64,000 bases of DNA from Erythrobacter sp. (GCA_027311945.1 DAICXZ010000032.1:124001-188000), one strand, 5' to 3'; positions 8,166-17,655 are shown, counted from the first letter of the stretch. The notes: generated by a model not told the origin, from the sequence alone. Made by a program: numbers and translations.

Positions 8166-8897
8166 ATGAGCCGCGATGAAACGGTTGCGAGGAAGCGGCT
8201 TAACTGGAAGCTGATCGCGGCGCTGGTCGTGCTCCATGTGCTGGGGCTGATCGGCCTTGCTCACCTGTTCGCACCCAATCTCACCGCCGCCGTGGTGGAC
8301 CGGGCGACTGCGCTCGTAACGGTCACCGTCTCAACATACGAGGAGCCGGAGCCCACGCCGCCGCCCCCGGTGGCCACGCCCGAGCCTGATGCCGGGGCCG
8401 CAGGCGAGGAGGGCGAGAGGGCAACGCCGCGCGAGGTTGTCGCGCCGAGCGCGCCGCTGCCGCGACCTGATTCCGCGCCGCGCGCTGCCTCGACCGGTAA
8501 TGCCGACAGTTCGGGCGCGCGTGATCGGGGCTCTGGCACCGGAGCGGGCGGTGAGGGCGCGGGCACCGGCGCAGGCGGCGCGGGCAGGGGGGCAGGCGGC
8601 GGTGTCGCCACCGGGCCGAGCTACAGGTCGGGCGCGATTAACTCAGCGCGTGACTTTCCCATCCCCGAGGGCGGCCGCACTATGCGTGAGGGGACTTCCG
8701 TGACCGTCGCCTTTACCGTGGGGGTCGATGGGCGGGCCGGCAACTGCTCGGTGGTATCGCCTGGCCCTGATCCTGCCACCAATGCGCTGGTCTGCCCGCT
8801 GGTGATGGAGCGCATCCGCTTCAATCCGGCCACCGATGCGAATGGAAATCCGGTTCCGGCGCGCTATGGCTGGCGACAGGACTTCTTTCGCCGATAG
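8166..8897 (+). CDS. TonB-family energy transducer protein
   Basis: A 243-residue inner membrane protein. One N-terminal membrane segment (WKLIAALVVLHVLGLIGLAH) is followed by a proline-rich stretch (EEPEPTPPPPVATPEP) and a Gly/Ala-rich linker expected to span the periplasm. A C-terminal TonB domain (about residues 165-243) has the pattern TVAFTVGVDGRAGNCSVVSP and a tail RYGWRQDFFRR. It couples the proton motive force to outer membrane receptors, possibly the one at 3109-6189. No exbB or exbD genes are adjacent. GGGAGGA upstream decides the ATG at 8166. The Gly-rich linker, rather than a full Pro-Lys rod, is a mild departure from E. coli TonB. Confidence 0.8.
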   Translation: MSRDETVARKRLNWKLIAALVVLHVLGLIGLAHLFAPNLTAAVVDRATALVTVTVSTYEEPEPTPPPPVATPEPDAGAAGEEGERATPREVVAPSAPLPRPDSAPRAASTGNADSSGARDRGSGTGAGGEGAGTGAGGAGRGAGGGVATGPSYRSGAINSARDFPIPEGGRTMREGTSVTVAFTVGVDGRAGNCSVVSPGPDPATNALVCPLVMERIRFNPATDANGNPVPARYGWRQDFFRR

Positions 8898-8940
8898 CCG
8901 ATTGCTGTAAAGGCGGAGGCCTGTTGCGCGTGCATAACGA

Positions 8941-9984
8941 ATGGAGTTGAGCCTGATTTATCCCGTTATCCTGTGCGGAGGCAGCGGCACCCGCCTGTGG
9001 CCGCGCAGCCGCAAGGCCCTGCCCAAGCCCTTCGTGCCGCTGGTTGGCGAACAGACGCTGTTCGAAGCCACGCTCCGCCGCACGCTGGACACGGCGGTCT
9101 TCGCCAGTCCCACGGTGGTGACCGGCGCCGTGCACCTCGCGCATGTGCGCGCGCAGCTCGCACCGATCTGCCAGGGCACCACGATTGTCGAGCCTGCGGC
9201 GAAGAGCACAGCCCCGGCCATCGCGCTGGCCGCGCACTGCATGCCGCGCCCCGATGCGTTGATGCTGGTCTGCCCGAGCGACCACTACATCGCCGATGTC
9301 GCCGCCTTCCACGCGGCGGTGAAGAGCGCCGCCGAGCTGGCCGAGCAGGGCCACATGGTCGCCTTCGGCATCGCCGCCACCGCGCCGGAGACCGGCTTCG
9401 GCTATATCCGCAAGGGCGCTCCGCTCGAAGGCGGCTTTGAGGTCGAGCGGTTTGTCGAAAAGCCCGATCTGGAAACGGCTATCTCGTTCCTGGCCGACGG
9501 CAATTACAGCTGGAACGGTGGCATATTCGCTTTCCGCGCCGACGCGTTCCTGGCCGAACTGGCCGCGCACCGCCCGGCGATGGCCGAGGCCGTGCGCGCG
9601 TCGGTCGAGGCGGGCGACACGCGCGATGGCGAGTTCTATCCCGCAGCCGAGCCCTTCGCATCCATCGAAGGCGATTCAATCGACTATGCTGTGATGGAGA
9701 ATACCCCGCGTGCCGCCATGGTGGCCGTTTCGATGGGCTGGTCCGACATCGGCAACTGGCATGCCCTGCGCGATGGGCGTGAGGGGGATGCCAGCGGCAA
9801 CCGCATACGCGGCCGGGCCGAGCTGATCGATTGCACAGGCGTGTTGGTGGAGACCGACGGGCCGCGGGTAAGTGCCATCGGGCTGAAGGATGTGGCCATT
9901 GTCGTTGACGGCGACGAGGTGCTCGTGACGACCATGGACGGCGCGCAAAAGGTTGGTAAGCTCACCGGTGCAGCGAACCAGTAA
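8941..9984 (+). CDS. manC: Mannose-1-phosphate guanylyltransferase
   Basis: A 347-residue nucleotidyltransferase that makes GDP-mannose from GTP and mannose 1-phosphate for surface polysaccharides. The pyrophosphorylase signature ILCGGSGTRLWPRSR lies at the N-terminus. It is followed by LPKPFVPLVGEQTLF, the metal-binding VCPSDHYI, the product loop FGYIRKG with VERFVEKPD, and SWNGGIFAFR. The protein stops after a left-handed beta-helix portion and lacks the phosphomannose isomerase domain of the longer bifunctional AlgA/ManC enzymes. It stands alone among unrelated genes. The start is taken as the first ATG; no strong ribosome binding site is visible. Confidence 0.9.
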   Translation: MELSLIYPVILCGGSGTRLWPRSRKALPKPFVPLVGEQTLFEATLRRTLDTAVFASPTVVTGAVHLAHVRAQLAPICQGTTIVEPAAKSTAPAIALAAHCMPRPDALMLVCPSDHYIADVAAFHAAVKSAAELAEQGHMVAFGIAATAPETGFGYIRKGAPLEGGFEVERFVEKPDLETAISFLADGNYSWNGGIFAFRADAFLAELAAHRPAMAEAVRASVEAGDTRDGEFYPAAEPFASIEGDSIDYAVMENTPRAAMVAVSMGWSDIGNWHALRDGREGDASGNRIRGRAELIDCTGVLVETDGPRVSAIGLKDVAIVVDGDEVLVTTMDGAQKVGKLTGAANQ

Positions 9985-10007
9985 GGCGCTCGATGCAAGG
10001 AGACGCG

Positions 10008-10472
10008 ATGCCGACGGCGGTAAACGATGCAATGATCGCGCAGACCATTCAGCTGGCGCTGACACCGGTTTTTGTACTGGTGGCGATCGGCAATATCCTG
10101 AACATACTGTCAAGCCGGCTGGGGCGCGTGGTGGACCGGTCGCGCGCCTTGCAGCGCCTTTTCACCGAGACCGAAGGTGATGAGCACGATCTGGTCGTGC
10201 GCGAGATCCGCATGACCAACAACCGTATCCTCATCATCGGCCGGGCCATGCGTCTGCTGGTCTCCTCGGGCCTTGCCATCGGTCTGACGGTGGCGCTGCT
10301 GTTCATCGAGGGGTTCGCTCATGCCGGGTTGAACACGGCGGCGGCGATCACTTTCATTCTCGCGATAGCGCTGCTGATGCTGGCGCTGCTGCTGTTCCTG
10401 CGGGAAACCCGCGAGGCGACTGAGGCGCTGCGCATCCCCGAGAACTATCTCGAACTGCACCGCAACCTCTGA
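10008..10472 (+). CDS. DUF2721 membrane protein
   Basis: A 154-residue integral membrane protein of the DUF2721 family. One hydrophobic segment lies near the N-terminus (LALTPVFVLVAIGNILNIL). A conserved basic cytoplasmic block follows (SSRLGRVVDRSRALQRLF), then two further helices (LLVSSGLAIGLTVALLFI and ITFILAIALLMLALLLFL). The function is unknown. The start at 10008 is supported by AAGGAG five bases upstream, five codons inside the longer open frame. It lies 23 bases after manC and may be cotranscribed with it. It is convergent with the PHA-system gene. Confidence 0.8.
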   Translation: MPTAVNDAMIAQTIQLALTPVFVLVAIGNILNILSSRLGRVVDRSRALQRLFTETEGDEHDLVVREIRMTNNRILIIGRAMRLLVSSGLAIGLTVALLFIEGFAHAGLNTAAAITFILAIALLMLALLLFLRETREATEALRIPENYLELHRNL

Positions 10473-10476
10473 ACGA

Positions 10477-10785
10477 TCAGCCCCTGGGCGGTTCGAGCAG
10501 GCTGGGGCCCTGGTTGCGGATCGCCATTTCCACCATCGGTTCGACAAAGGCGAGCGCGCCGGGCAACTCCACCGTGAACACCACCTCGGCATCCTCGATA
10601 TCGACATGGCCGTTGATCGCCTGCCCCATCGCGCCGATGGTCAGCGCCATGCGGTCTTCGCTCGGCCAACTGGTGTTGACCTCGACCATGGCGAGCGGGA
10701 TGTTGTCGCCGATCCGGTGCGAATTCTCGCGCAGGCGGCGGCGCACTTCCTCGCGAGTCAGGTTATGGGGCAGAGCCAGCCGCAT
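10477..10785 (-). CDS. Polyhydroxyalkanoic acid system family protein
   Basis: A 102-residue soluble protein resembling the PHA_gran_rgn family (PF09650). It begins MRLALPHNLTREEVRRRL and alternates polar strands through WPSEDRMALTIGAMGQAINGH. The family is named from genes near polyhydroxyalkanoate loci, but its biochemical role is not established. Its ATG shares one base with the TGA of the upstream XpaC-like gene, so translation is probably coupled. It is the last gene of the telA operon. Confidence 0.75.
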   Translation of the reverse strand: MRLALPHNLTREEVRRRLRENSHRIGDNIPLAMVEVNTSWPSEDRMALTIGAMGQAINGHVDIEDAEVVFTVELPGALAFVEPMVEMAIRNQGPSLLEPPRG

Positions 10786-11591
10786 CAGCTCTTGCTTCCT
10801 TGCTTGTCGAATGCGGGCAGCGGCACGCCTGCCCCCTGATCGCCGAGCGCCATGCCGCTGTCGGTGTCCATCGCGGTGCCATACTTGTATTCGAGATAGC
10901 GGCCCCGGATCGCGAGGTCGTCGAGCGAGCCCTGCGCCAGCTGGCGGTTGATCGAATCGAGTTCGCTGCCGATCACACGCAAGCCTTCCTCAAGCTGGCG
11001 TGCGGGCGTGGTGCCGTTGCTTTGCTCGTCGCGCATCCGCTGCGGGATGCGGCGGAATCCGGCGATCATCTCGGGCAGGTCTTCGCCCACCAGCTTGCGG
11101 ATCTGCGCCGCGGTGGGGTGGTTCTGGTCCACCTCGACAAGCTGCACCTGCAATTCGTCAAGCTGGACGCCGATGTCGTTGACGAGGCTGGCGGCTGGCG
11201 CGGGCAAGGCATCGCGCTGGTGTTCAAGCCACAATTCGGTGCGACCGACCAGCTGCTTCACATCGGGCGTGTTGAGATCGGCGCGTTTGGGCGTCTTCAG
11301 GCGCGGATAGCGCGCCAGCACGAAGGCTGCCACCACCATGGCCAGCACCGTCAGCATCACCCCGTAAAAGCCAATCCCGTTGAGGATCGCCCCGGCAACG
11401 CCCGCCGCCACCAGAATGGCTACGACGGCGACAAACAGCCGCACGACTTTCTTCACCAGATGTTGCTTCTTCAGCCGCGCCGAGGCCATCCCGACCGAAT
11501 TCCCACGCCGCCGCCCGCCCGCGCGCTGGTGCGCGAGCGAGTCCCCTGCGGCGCGGACTATCTGGTCGGACTGGTGGGTAAGGTCGCTCAT
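10785..11591 (-). CDS. Membrane protein beside telA, possibly XpaC-like
   Basis: A 268-residue protein with a basic N-terminus and two adjacent membrane helices around residues 48-90 (KVVRLFVAVVAILVAAGVAG and GVMLTVLAMVVAAFVLARY). A long soluble alpha-helical domain follows, rich in coiled-coil-like heptads. XpaC-family proteins have this layout and are often encoded next to TelA, so a shared envelope role is likely. I cannot confirm the family by motif alone. The gene starts 13 bases after telA and overlaps the following small gene by one base, forming a three-gene operon. Confidence 0.55.
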   Translation of the reverse strand: MSDLTHQSDQIVRAAGDSLAHQRAGGRRRGNSVGMASARLKKQHLVKKVVRLFVAVVAILVAAGVAGAILNGIGFYGVMLTVLAMVVAAFVLARYPRLKTPKRADLNTPDVKQLVGRTELWLEHQRDALPAPAASLVNDIGVQLDELQVQLVEVDQNHPTAAQIRKLVGEDLPEMIAGFRRIPQRMRDEQSNGTTPARQLEEGLRVIGSELDSINRQLAQGSLDDLAIRGRYLEYKYGTAMDTDSGMALGDQGAGVPLPAFDKQGSKS

Positions 11592-11604
11592 GGTCTTTGT
11601 GCGA

Positions 11605-12807
11605 TCAGCTTTCGAGGCTCAGGATGCTGCTGCCCTGCACTTGCTGCGCGGCCTGCGCCTGCCCTTCGGCGCGGGCGATATAGCCCTTCGATTTCTCCAC
11701 CTCGAGCGACAATGTATCGACCGTCTGCTTCATCGAATCGAGCGCGCGCAGCTTGAAGCTGTCGACCTCGTCCATCGTGTCGTAGATGTTCTGGAACGCG
11801 CGCTGCAGCGTTTCCATCGGGATCGTGCTTGAAGCGGCCTGTTCGTGAATGCGCGCGGTGTTGTCTCGCAGCATCTGCCCGGTCGAATCGATGATGCCCG
11901 CCGTGGTGGTGTTGAGCGCGGTGATCTGGTCGAGCACAAGCTTCTGGTTGGTCATCGCCTGGCTGACGGTGACGGCTGTGCGCAATGCGCCCACGGTGGT
12001 GGTGCTCGCCCGGTCGACGCCCTTCACCAGCTCGACATTGTTCTTCTTTACGAGGTCGAGCGCGAGATAGCCCTGCACGCTCACAGCCATCTGCGTGAGC
12101 AGGTCCTGCGTGCGCTGGCGGACATAGAACAGCGCGGTTTCGCGCATCGCCTTGGCCTTGGCCGGATCGACCGCGTCCATGTTCGCCGCCTCTTCCTCCA
12201 ACCGGGTGTCGAGCGACTTGGCGATGTGGATCATCTGCTCCAGCTTGCCCATCGCCTCCCACAGCTTCTGCCGTTCGACGTCGATGGCGGCATTATCCAT
12301 CAGCAGCTCGTCCTTGCCGCTCGAAAGGCGGGCGAGGATCGACTGGATGTGGCTCTGCGCGCTGGTGTAGCTGTCGAAATAGTTCTTCAGCTTGCCGCCG
12401 AAGGGAATGATGCCGAGGAACTTGCGCCCGGTCATCTTGCCGCGGCGGCCCGGATCGAGATCCTCCACCGTGCGGCGCAGCTCGGTGAGGTCGGCACCCA
12501 CGCCGCTCTCCTGATCCATCGCGCGCACGGGCCGATCGAGGAACCGGTTGGACATCTGGCTTGCAGCCATGATTTCCTTGCGGCCCATGTTGGTGATCTG
12601 GTCGACCTTCTTGCCGAAATCGGGGGAATTGGCATCGAGCGCGATCAGCTCGCTCACGAAGCCTTCGACCTTCTCCTGCAGCGCGGTCTTCTTCTCCTCG
12701 TCGACCGGCACGAGCCCGGCTGCGCTGGCTGGCGCGACCGTGGGCACGGGATCGGGCGGAGTAAGCTCCAGCTTGCTCGCAGTCATCGTTTCGTTGCTAG
12801 TGGCCAT
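11605..12807 (-). CDS. telA: Toxic anion resistance protein (TelA family)
   Basis: A 400-residue soluble protein, mostly alpha-helical, matching the TelA/KlaA family (PF05816). Markers are the RKFLGIIPFGGKLKNYFDSY segment, the RLSSGKDELLMDNAAID region and the C-terminal QAMTNQKLVLDQITALNTTT helix. Family members are linked to tellurite, toxic anion and cell-envelope stress resistance by an unknown mechanism. The length is usual for the family. It is the first gene of an operon with the XpaC-like membrane protein and the PHA-system protein. Its short, gene-free upstream region is shared with the divergent DUF389 gene. Confidence 0.9.
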   Translation of the reverse strand: MATSNETMTASKLELTPPDPVPTVAPASAAGLVPVDEEKKTALQEKVEGFVSELIALDANSPDFGKKVDQITNMGRKEIMAASQMSNRFLDRPVRAMDQESGVGADLTELRRTVEDLDPGRRGKMTGRKFLGIIPFGGKLKNYFDSYTSAQSHIQSILARLSSGKDELLMDNAAIDVERQKLWEAMGKLEQMIHIAKSLDTRLEEEAANMDAVDPAKAKAMRETALFYVRQRTQDLLTQMAVSVQGYLALDLVKKNNVELVKGVDRASTTTVGALRTAVTVSQAMTNQKLVLDQITALNTTTAGIIDSTGQMLRDNTARIHEQAASSTIPMETLQRAFQNIYDTMDEVDSFKLRALDSMKQTVDTLSLEVEKSKGYIARAEGQAQAAQQVQGSSILSLES

Positions 12808-12929
12808 CGGCTCTCACACCTTCCCGTTGGTTCGATAGATGCTGTATTAGTGATATAAGACAGGTCTTTCAAGAATTCCTGGTATTGCTACTCTTGGACC
12901 TGCCCGATTTTCCGCGCTAACGGTTGCGA

Positions 12930-14498
12930 ATGCAACCCGAGAGCCAAAGCACGAAGCCCGCAGCCACTTCCGGTTCGGCAGCTAGCCATGTCCCCAGCCT
13001 CATGCACGTGTGGGATACGTTCAAGACCTGGTGGCGCACCGAGGCCAGCGGCACGGTCGATCAGGCAGCGGTGATCGCCAATCGACGCGCCGAATGCGCG
13101 CTCACCGGGCGCTATCTGCTGATGGTGACGATGTCGGCGGGCATCGCGATCCTCGGCCTGCTGCTCAGCTCGCCTGCGGTGGTGATCGGCGCCATGCTGC
13201 TCTCGCCGCTGATGGACCCGATCATGGGTGTGGGCTTCTCGCTCGCCATCGGCGACTACAAGTGGCTGCGCCAGTCGGCCAAGAGCCTCGCCATCGGCAC
13301 CGGCTTTGCCATCGTGTTCTGCGCGATCGTGGTGTTCATGTCGCCTTTGCAGAACGTGACCAGCGAGATCGCCGCGCGCACCCGGCCTAACCTGTTCGAT
13401 CTGCTGGTGGCGATCTTCTCCGCCATTGCAGGCGCCTATGCGATGATCCGCGGACGCGAGGGCACGATCGTGGGCGTGGCCATTGCCACCGCCTTGATGC
13501 CGCCGCTCGCGGTGGTGGGCTTTGGCCTTGCCACCTTCAACTGGACGGTGTTTTCGGGCGCGCTGCTGCTGTTTGTCACCAACCTTACCGCCATCGCGCT
13601 CACCGCCACGGCGATGGCGCGGGCCTATGGGTTCAGCTCCAGCCTGTCGGAACGAGGCTCACAATTGCAGAGCGTGGGTATGATTGTTGCGCTGGTGGTG
13701 CTTGCCGTGCCGCTCGGCTTGTCCTTGCAGACTATCGCTTGGGAAACGCAGGCTCAGCGCGTGATCCGCGACGAGATCGGCACCGTGTTCGATGGCAAGG
13801 CCGAGGACGTCGATCCGAAGGTGGAGTTCTCCACCGGCGCGGTGCAGGTTTCGGCCACGGTCTATACCAACGAACTGTTCGACCGTGCCGAGGTCGAGAG
13901 CAGAGCGGCACGCCAGCTCGAATCGCGGCTCGGCCGCCCGGTTTCGGTCACGATCCTGCAAATCCAGAGCGCGGACGCGCGCGAGGCCGAACTGGCGCAG
14001 CTGGGCGAGAGCCGCCAGCGTGAAGCCGAAAGTCTCGAAACCGCAGGCGTCATCGCTGAACGGCTGGCCTTGCTGGCGGGCGTTCCGGCCGATCAGGTGA
14101 CGGTCGACCGCGACAATCGCCGCGCCATGGTCCGTGCGCGCCCGCTGGATGGCGCGAACCTTGCCGCCTATGCCGAGCTGGAGCGGCGCATCGACGCCAC
14201 CGAACCGGCCTGGGATATCCGCTTCGAACCGCCGCCGCTGGCCTTGCCTAGCATCACCTTTCAGGAGGTGGAGACCGATGTCGGCGTATCGAACACCATG
14301 ACCGGCGAGGGGCGCAAGGCGCTGGCGCTGGTCGAGTGGGCGCAGCGCCGCAAGAGCCTGCCGATCCTGCTCACCGGCCCCGCCGAGGCGGTCGAGGATG
14401 TGCGCAAGGCGCTGGCCGAGGATGGCGTTGCCGCGAGCACCGAGACGAACGGCAGCGGCTACGGCACGGTGCGTGTGGCCTGGGATATGGAGCAATAG
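12930..14498 (+). CDS. DUF389 domain membrane protein
   Basis: A 522-residue protein. The N-terminal half holds five or six membrane helices with the DUF389 signatures LLLSSPAVVIGAMLLSPLMD, IRGREGTIVGVAIATALMPP and FGLATFNWTVFSGALLLFVT. The C-terminal half (from about residue 270) is soluble and rich in charged residues, with alternating strand-helix units that look like repeated small periplasmic or cytoplasmic domains. The function is unknown. ATG 12930 is used; a TTG two codons earlier is in frame. Neither start has a clear Shine-Dalgarno. The MAPEG gene follows after 2 bases. Confidence 0.85.
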   Translation: MQPESQSTKPAATSGSAASHVPSLMHVWDTFKTWWRTEASGTVDQAAVIANRRAECALTGRYLLMVTMSAGIAILGLLLSSPAVVIGAMLLSPLMDPIMGVGFSLAIGDYKWLRQSAKSLAIGTGFAIVFCAIVVFMSPLQNVTSEIAARTRPNLFDLLVAIFSAIAGAYAMIRGREGTIVGVAIATALMPPLAVVGFGLATFNWTVFSGALLLFVTNLTAIALTATAMARAYGFSSSLSERGSQLQSVGMIVALVVLAVPLGLSLQTIAWETQAQRVIRDEIGTVFDGKAEDVDPKVEFSTGAVQVSATVYTNELFDRAEVESRAARQLESRLGRPVSVTILQIQSADAREAELAQLGESRQREAESLETAGVIAERLALLAGVPADQVTVDRDNRRAMVRARPLDGANLAAYAELERRIDATEPAWDIRFEPPPLALPSITFQEVETDVGVSNTMTGEGRKALALVEWAQRRKSLPILLTGPAEAVEDVRKALAEDGVAASTETNGSGYGTVRVAWDMEQ

Positions 14499-14500
14499 CG

Positions 14501-14896
14501 ATGTCGAGCGAAATCACCGTCCTCCTGCTGTCCACGCTGCTGCTGGTTGCGCACATCATGCTGGCGATCCGCTACAAGACGCAGCAATATGGCACCGCCT
14601 GGAACATGGGCGCGCGCGACGAAGATCTGCCGCCGCTGGGCGATATTGCCGGGCGGCTCCAACGCGCGCGCGACAACTTCCTCGAAACCTACCCGATTGC
14701 GATCATCGCGCTGTTGGTGGGCGATCTCTACGGCCAGAACTCCAGCCTTATCGGTATGGCCGCATGGGTGTGGCTTGGCGCGCGGGTGATCTACCTGCCG
14801 CTCTATTGGGCGGGGGTGCCCAAGGTGCGCACGCTGGTCTGGGCCGTGGGGATGCTGGCCTTGCTCACCATCGTGGTGACGCTGCTGCTGGCTTAG
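14501..14896 (+). CDS. MAPEG family protein
   Basis: A 131-residue, four-helix membrane protein of the eicosanoid/glutathione-type MAPEG superfamily. The sequence runs from an N-terminal helix (EITVLLLSTLLLVAHIMLAI) through a polar loop, then ARDNFLETYPIAIIALLVG, which carries the characteristic R-x-x-N-x-x-E of MAPEG helix 2. The closing part is ARVIYLPLYWAGVPKVRTLVW. The family's bacterial members are glutathione-linked membrane enzymes of mostly unknown substrate. It starts 2 bases after DUF389, so the two are probably cotranscribed. Its stop overlaps the end of the convergent gene by 4 bases. Confidence 0.85.
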   Translation: MSSEITVLLLSTLLLVAHIMLAIRYKTQQYGTAWNMGARDEDLPPLGDIAGRLQRARDNFLETYPIAIIALLVGDLYGQNSSLIGMAAWVWLGARVIYLPLYWAGVPKVRTLVWAVGMLALLTIVVTLLLA

Positions 14897-15861
14897 ACCC
14901 TCTCGCGGCCCGACTGCGCGAGACGCTGGCGCGCGGTGTTGCCGGGCACTGCTACCTGCACGCTCGGGTCGAACTCCTTGCCCACGCCTGCGTTGCCGTT
15001 CTCGCACCAGATGTGCACTTCGGTCTCGCTGTAGCCCGAGGGGAGGTAGCGGATACGGTAGCCGTCGGGGTGGTCGCTCCAGCGGCCCGAGGGCACGGCA
15101 ACGCTGCCTTCGCCCAGAGGCACTGCGCCGCTGAGGACGGCGATAGCCTCAAGGTCGGAATAGCTTGCTCCGCCCACGAGCCCGTTGCGCAATGCTGCCT
15201 CGGCCTCGAACGCTGCGCGCAGAGGGGCAGGGACTTGCCCGACCAGCCCGCTCATCGCGCCCGACGGCACCAGATCGAGCGCCGAACGGTTAAGCGTCGC
15301 CAGCTGACGGCGGGTGAGCAATTGCGCTGCCACCAGCTTGTGCTCGGTGCTGAGATCTTCGAATTTGGCGCGGGCGAGGATCGCCCAGATCAGCGTCTGG
15401 ATGTCGTGCTGGTCGATGCCCGGATGCTGGTTCGAATTGCGCAGGATGTCGCGGATAGCCTCCTCGCGCGAGCCCTTCAGCGGCGCGTAGAGATAGCCGT
15501 CACCGCCGCCGGGGCCGTGTGTACCCGCGTGGAGACAATAGCTTTGCGCTGTAAACTGCCAGTAGCCCGGCTGCACCACGAAGCCGCCGAGGGGAGTGCG
15601 TTCGAGCGAAGTCATCAGGGCCGGGGCAAGCGGTGGGTCCACCCCGTCCAGCGACGGATTGCCCCAGACGGCATCGGCCAGCTTGGTGGTAATCGGTTCG
15701 TCGCCGCCGAACACGCGGTCGAGCCCGATCTCGTTGGTGACCGACCTTACGAGATTGCCAAGGCCACCGAATTGCGCCTGCGCCGGCGAGGCTGCCGCCA
15801 CGCCCGCGCCAATTACCCCGGCGCTGAATGCGCGCCGCGAAAGCCTGTAAGCCCTGTCCAT
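14893..15861 (-). CDS. Exported protein of unknown function, TAT signal
   Basis: A 322-residue protein beginning MDRAYRLSRRAFSAGVIGAG; a twin-arginine signal with cleavage near AQAQ-FGG points to folded export. The mature part has a block with QPGYWQFTAQSYCLHAGTHGPG, a helical middle (RDILRNSNQHPGIDQHDIQTLIWAIL) and a C-terminal beta-like region ending in basic residues. I do not recognise a family. A second in-frame ATG lies 24 bases upstream (15885), but it would place the twin arginine deeper. The gene follows the fatty acyl-AMP ligase on the same strand after 66 bases, so they may share a transcript. Confidence 0.7.
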   Translation of the reverse strand: MDRAYRLSRRAFSAGVIGAGVAAASPAQAQFGGLGNLVRSVTNEIGLDRVFGGDEPITTKLADAVWGNPSLDGVDPPLAPALMTSLERTPLGGFVVQPGYWQFTAQSYCLHAGTHGPGGGDGYLYAPLKGSREEAIRDILRNSNQHPGIDQHDIQTLIWAILARAKFEDLSTEHKLVAAQLLTRRQLATLNRSALDLVPSGAMSGLVGQVPAPLRAAFEAEAALRNGLVGGASYSDLEAIAVLSGAVPLGEGSVAVPSGRWSDHPDGYRIRYLPSGYSETEVHIWCENGNAGVGKEFDPSVQVAVPGNTARQRLAQSGRERV

Positions 15862-15927
15862 CTGCCCGAAACCCCTGATAGCCAATCGCCGGTGCCTTTA
15901 GCACCGGGCGAGGGGCAGCGGGAAGAG

Positions 15928-17655
15928 CTAAGCGGCCAATTCGAGAGGAGAAATCTCGCCCGACAGATACATCTTGCGCGCCTTGGCACGGCTGAGCTTG
16001 CCCGACGACGTGCGCGGCAGCGTGCGCGGCGGCACCAGCTCGACCACGCAGTTCATGCCGGTGATCGCACGCACCTTGTCGGCGATCTCGTTGCGCAGTC
16101 TGATCCGCTCTTCCGGGTCGGACACGCGGCAATGCACCAGCACGGCGGGCGCTTCCTCGCCGTTCTCGGTCTCGACCGCGAAGGCGGCGATGTCGCCGTG
16201 GTTGAAGCCGGGCAGCTGCTCCACCGCCCACTCGATATCCTGCGGCCAGTGGTTCTTGCCGTTGATGATGATCATGTCCTTCGCGCGGCCGACGATGAAC
16301 AGATAGCCATCGGCCATGTAGCCCATGTCGCCGGTATCGAGCCAGCCATCGACCAGGCACTCCTCGGTAGCTTCCTGATTGCGGAAGTAGGAATGCATGA
16401 CGCTGGGGCCACGGCACCAGACCTTGCCGATCTGGCGGTCCTTCTTGGGCTTGCCGTTCTCGCCGCGGATTTCCACGTCCATGTCGGGCAGGGCCTTGCC
16501 GCAGTTGACGATGGCGCGATAGCGGGCCGGGCGCGACAGGTCGCGCTTGGTGCCCGACAGCCGCTCTTCCTCGACCAGTTCGACGCGGATGCCTTCTCCC
16601 GGCGGCATCACGGTGACCGCGAGCGTCGCCTCGGCGAGGCCATAGGACGGGGTGAAGGCGCTGGCCTTGAACCCGGCATCGGCAAAGGCGTTGACGAAGT
16701 TCTGCATCACGTCGGGCCGGATCATATCGGCCCCGTTACCGGCGAGCCGCCAGCGCGAGAGATCGAACCGCTCGGAGACATTGCTCTGGCTCGAGATGCG
16801 GCGGGCGCAGATGTCGTAGCCGAAGGTGGGCGAATAGCTGAGCGTGGTGCCCGGATTGCGGCTGATCAGATCGAGCCAGGCCAGTGGACGGCGCGCAAAA
16901 TGCTCGGTCTTGAGGTAGTCAACGCTGACCTGGTTGGCGACCAGCGACAGGAAGCAGCCGACCAGCCCCATGTCGTGATACCACGGCAGCCAGCTTGCCA
17001 CGCGGTCGTTGGTGCCGATGTCCATCGCGGTGGCATGGCCATAGAGGTTGTGCAGCAAGGCGCGGTGGGTGACGGCAACGCCCTGCGGGAAGCGGGTCGA
17101 GCCGGAGGAGTACTGCAGATAGCAGATATCTTCGGGATCGGCCTCGGGCAGCTCGGCCTCGGGCGCGTCGCGCTCGGTGAAGGCGTCCCAGTCCATGCCG
17201 GTGCAGCCCTGCTTTTCAGCAGCGGCAGCAGTCATCTCGGCGATTTCGGGCGGATAGAGCAAAATGGCCGGATCCGCGCTTTCGAGTTGCACCGCGAGCT
17301 GGTCGATATAGCTGCCCTTGCCGCCGAAGGTGGTGGGCAACGGCAGCGGCACCGGCCAGGTACCGGCATAAATGCAGCCGCAGAACAGCGAGGCGAATTC
17401 GGGCCCGGTCTCGGCGATCAGTGCCACCCGGTCGCCCTTGCCAATGCCCATGGCGATCAGCCGCCGGGCGTGGCCCAGCGCATCTTCGCGCATTTCGCGA
17501 TAGGGATAGACCCGCTCCAGCGTGCCGCGTGCATCGTGGAAATTGAGGCCCTTCTCGCTCTGCGCCGCATAGTCGACGGCTTCGCAGAAGGTCGCAAAGT
17601 CGGAACGCCGACGCGGCAGGGCGCAGTCGTTTGGCGTGGGAACAAGCTCGGTCAT
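15928..17655 (-). CDS. Fatty acyl-AMP ligase
   Basis: A 575-residue adenylate-forming enzyme of the FadD32/FAAL type, which activates fatty acids as acyl-adenylates for transfer to carrier proteins rather than to CoA. The ATP-binding P-loop is YLQYSSGSTRFPQGVAVTH. The motifs WLPWYHDMGLVGCFL, PSYGLAEATLAV and GWLDTGDMGYMADGYLFIVG follow, as does the C-terminal GKNHWPQDIEWAVEQ hinge region. The closing TSSGKLSRAKARKMY carries the catalytic lysine. No acyl carrier protein or polyketide synthase is adjacent, so its partner is unclear. It is the first gene of a two-gene minus-strand unit. Confidence 0.88.
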   Translation of the reverse strand: MTELVPTPNDCALPRRRSDFATFCEAVDYAAQSEKGLNFHDARGTLERVYPYREMREDALGHARRLIAMGIGKGDRVALIAETGPEFASLFCGCIYAGTWPVPLPLPTTFGGKGSYIDQLAVQLESADPAILLYPPEIAEMTAAAAEKQGCTGMDWDAFTERDAPEAELPEADPEDICYLQYSSGSTRFPQGVAVTHRALLHNLYGHATAMDIGTNDRVASWLPWYHDMGLVGCFLSLVANQVSVDYLKTEHFARRPLAWLDLISRNPGTTLSYSPTFGYDICARRISSQSNVSERFDLSRWRLAGNGADMIRPDVMQNFVNAFADAGFKASAFTPSYGLAEATLAVTVMPPGEGIRVELVEEERLSGTKRDLSRPARYRAIVNCGKALPDMDVEIRGENGKPKKDRQIGKVWCRGPSVMHSYFRNQEATEECLVDGWLDTGDMGYMADGYLFIVGRAKDMIIINGKNHWPQDIEWAVEQLPGFNHGDIAAFAVETENGEEAPAVLVHCRVSDPEERIRLRNEIADKVRAITGMNCVVELVPPRTLPRTSSGKLSRAKARKMYLSGEISPLELAA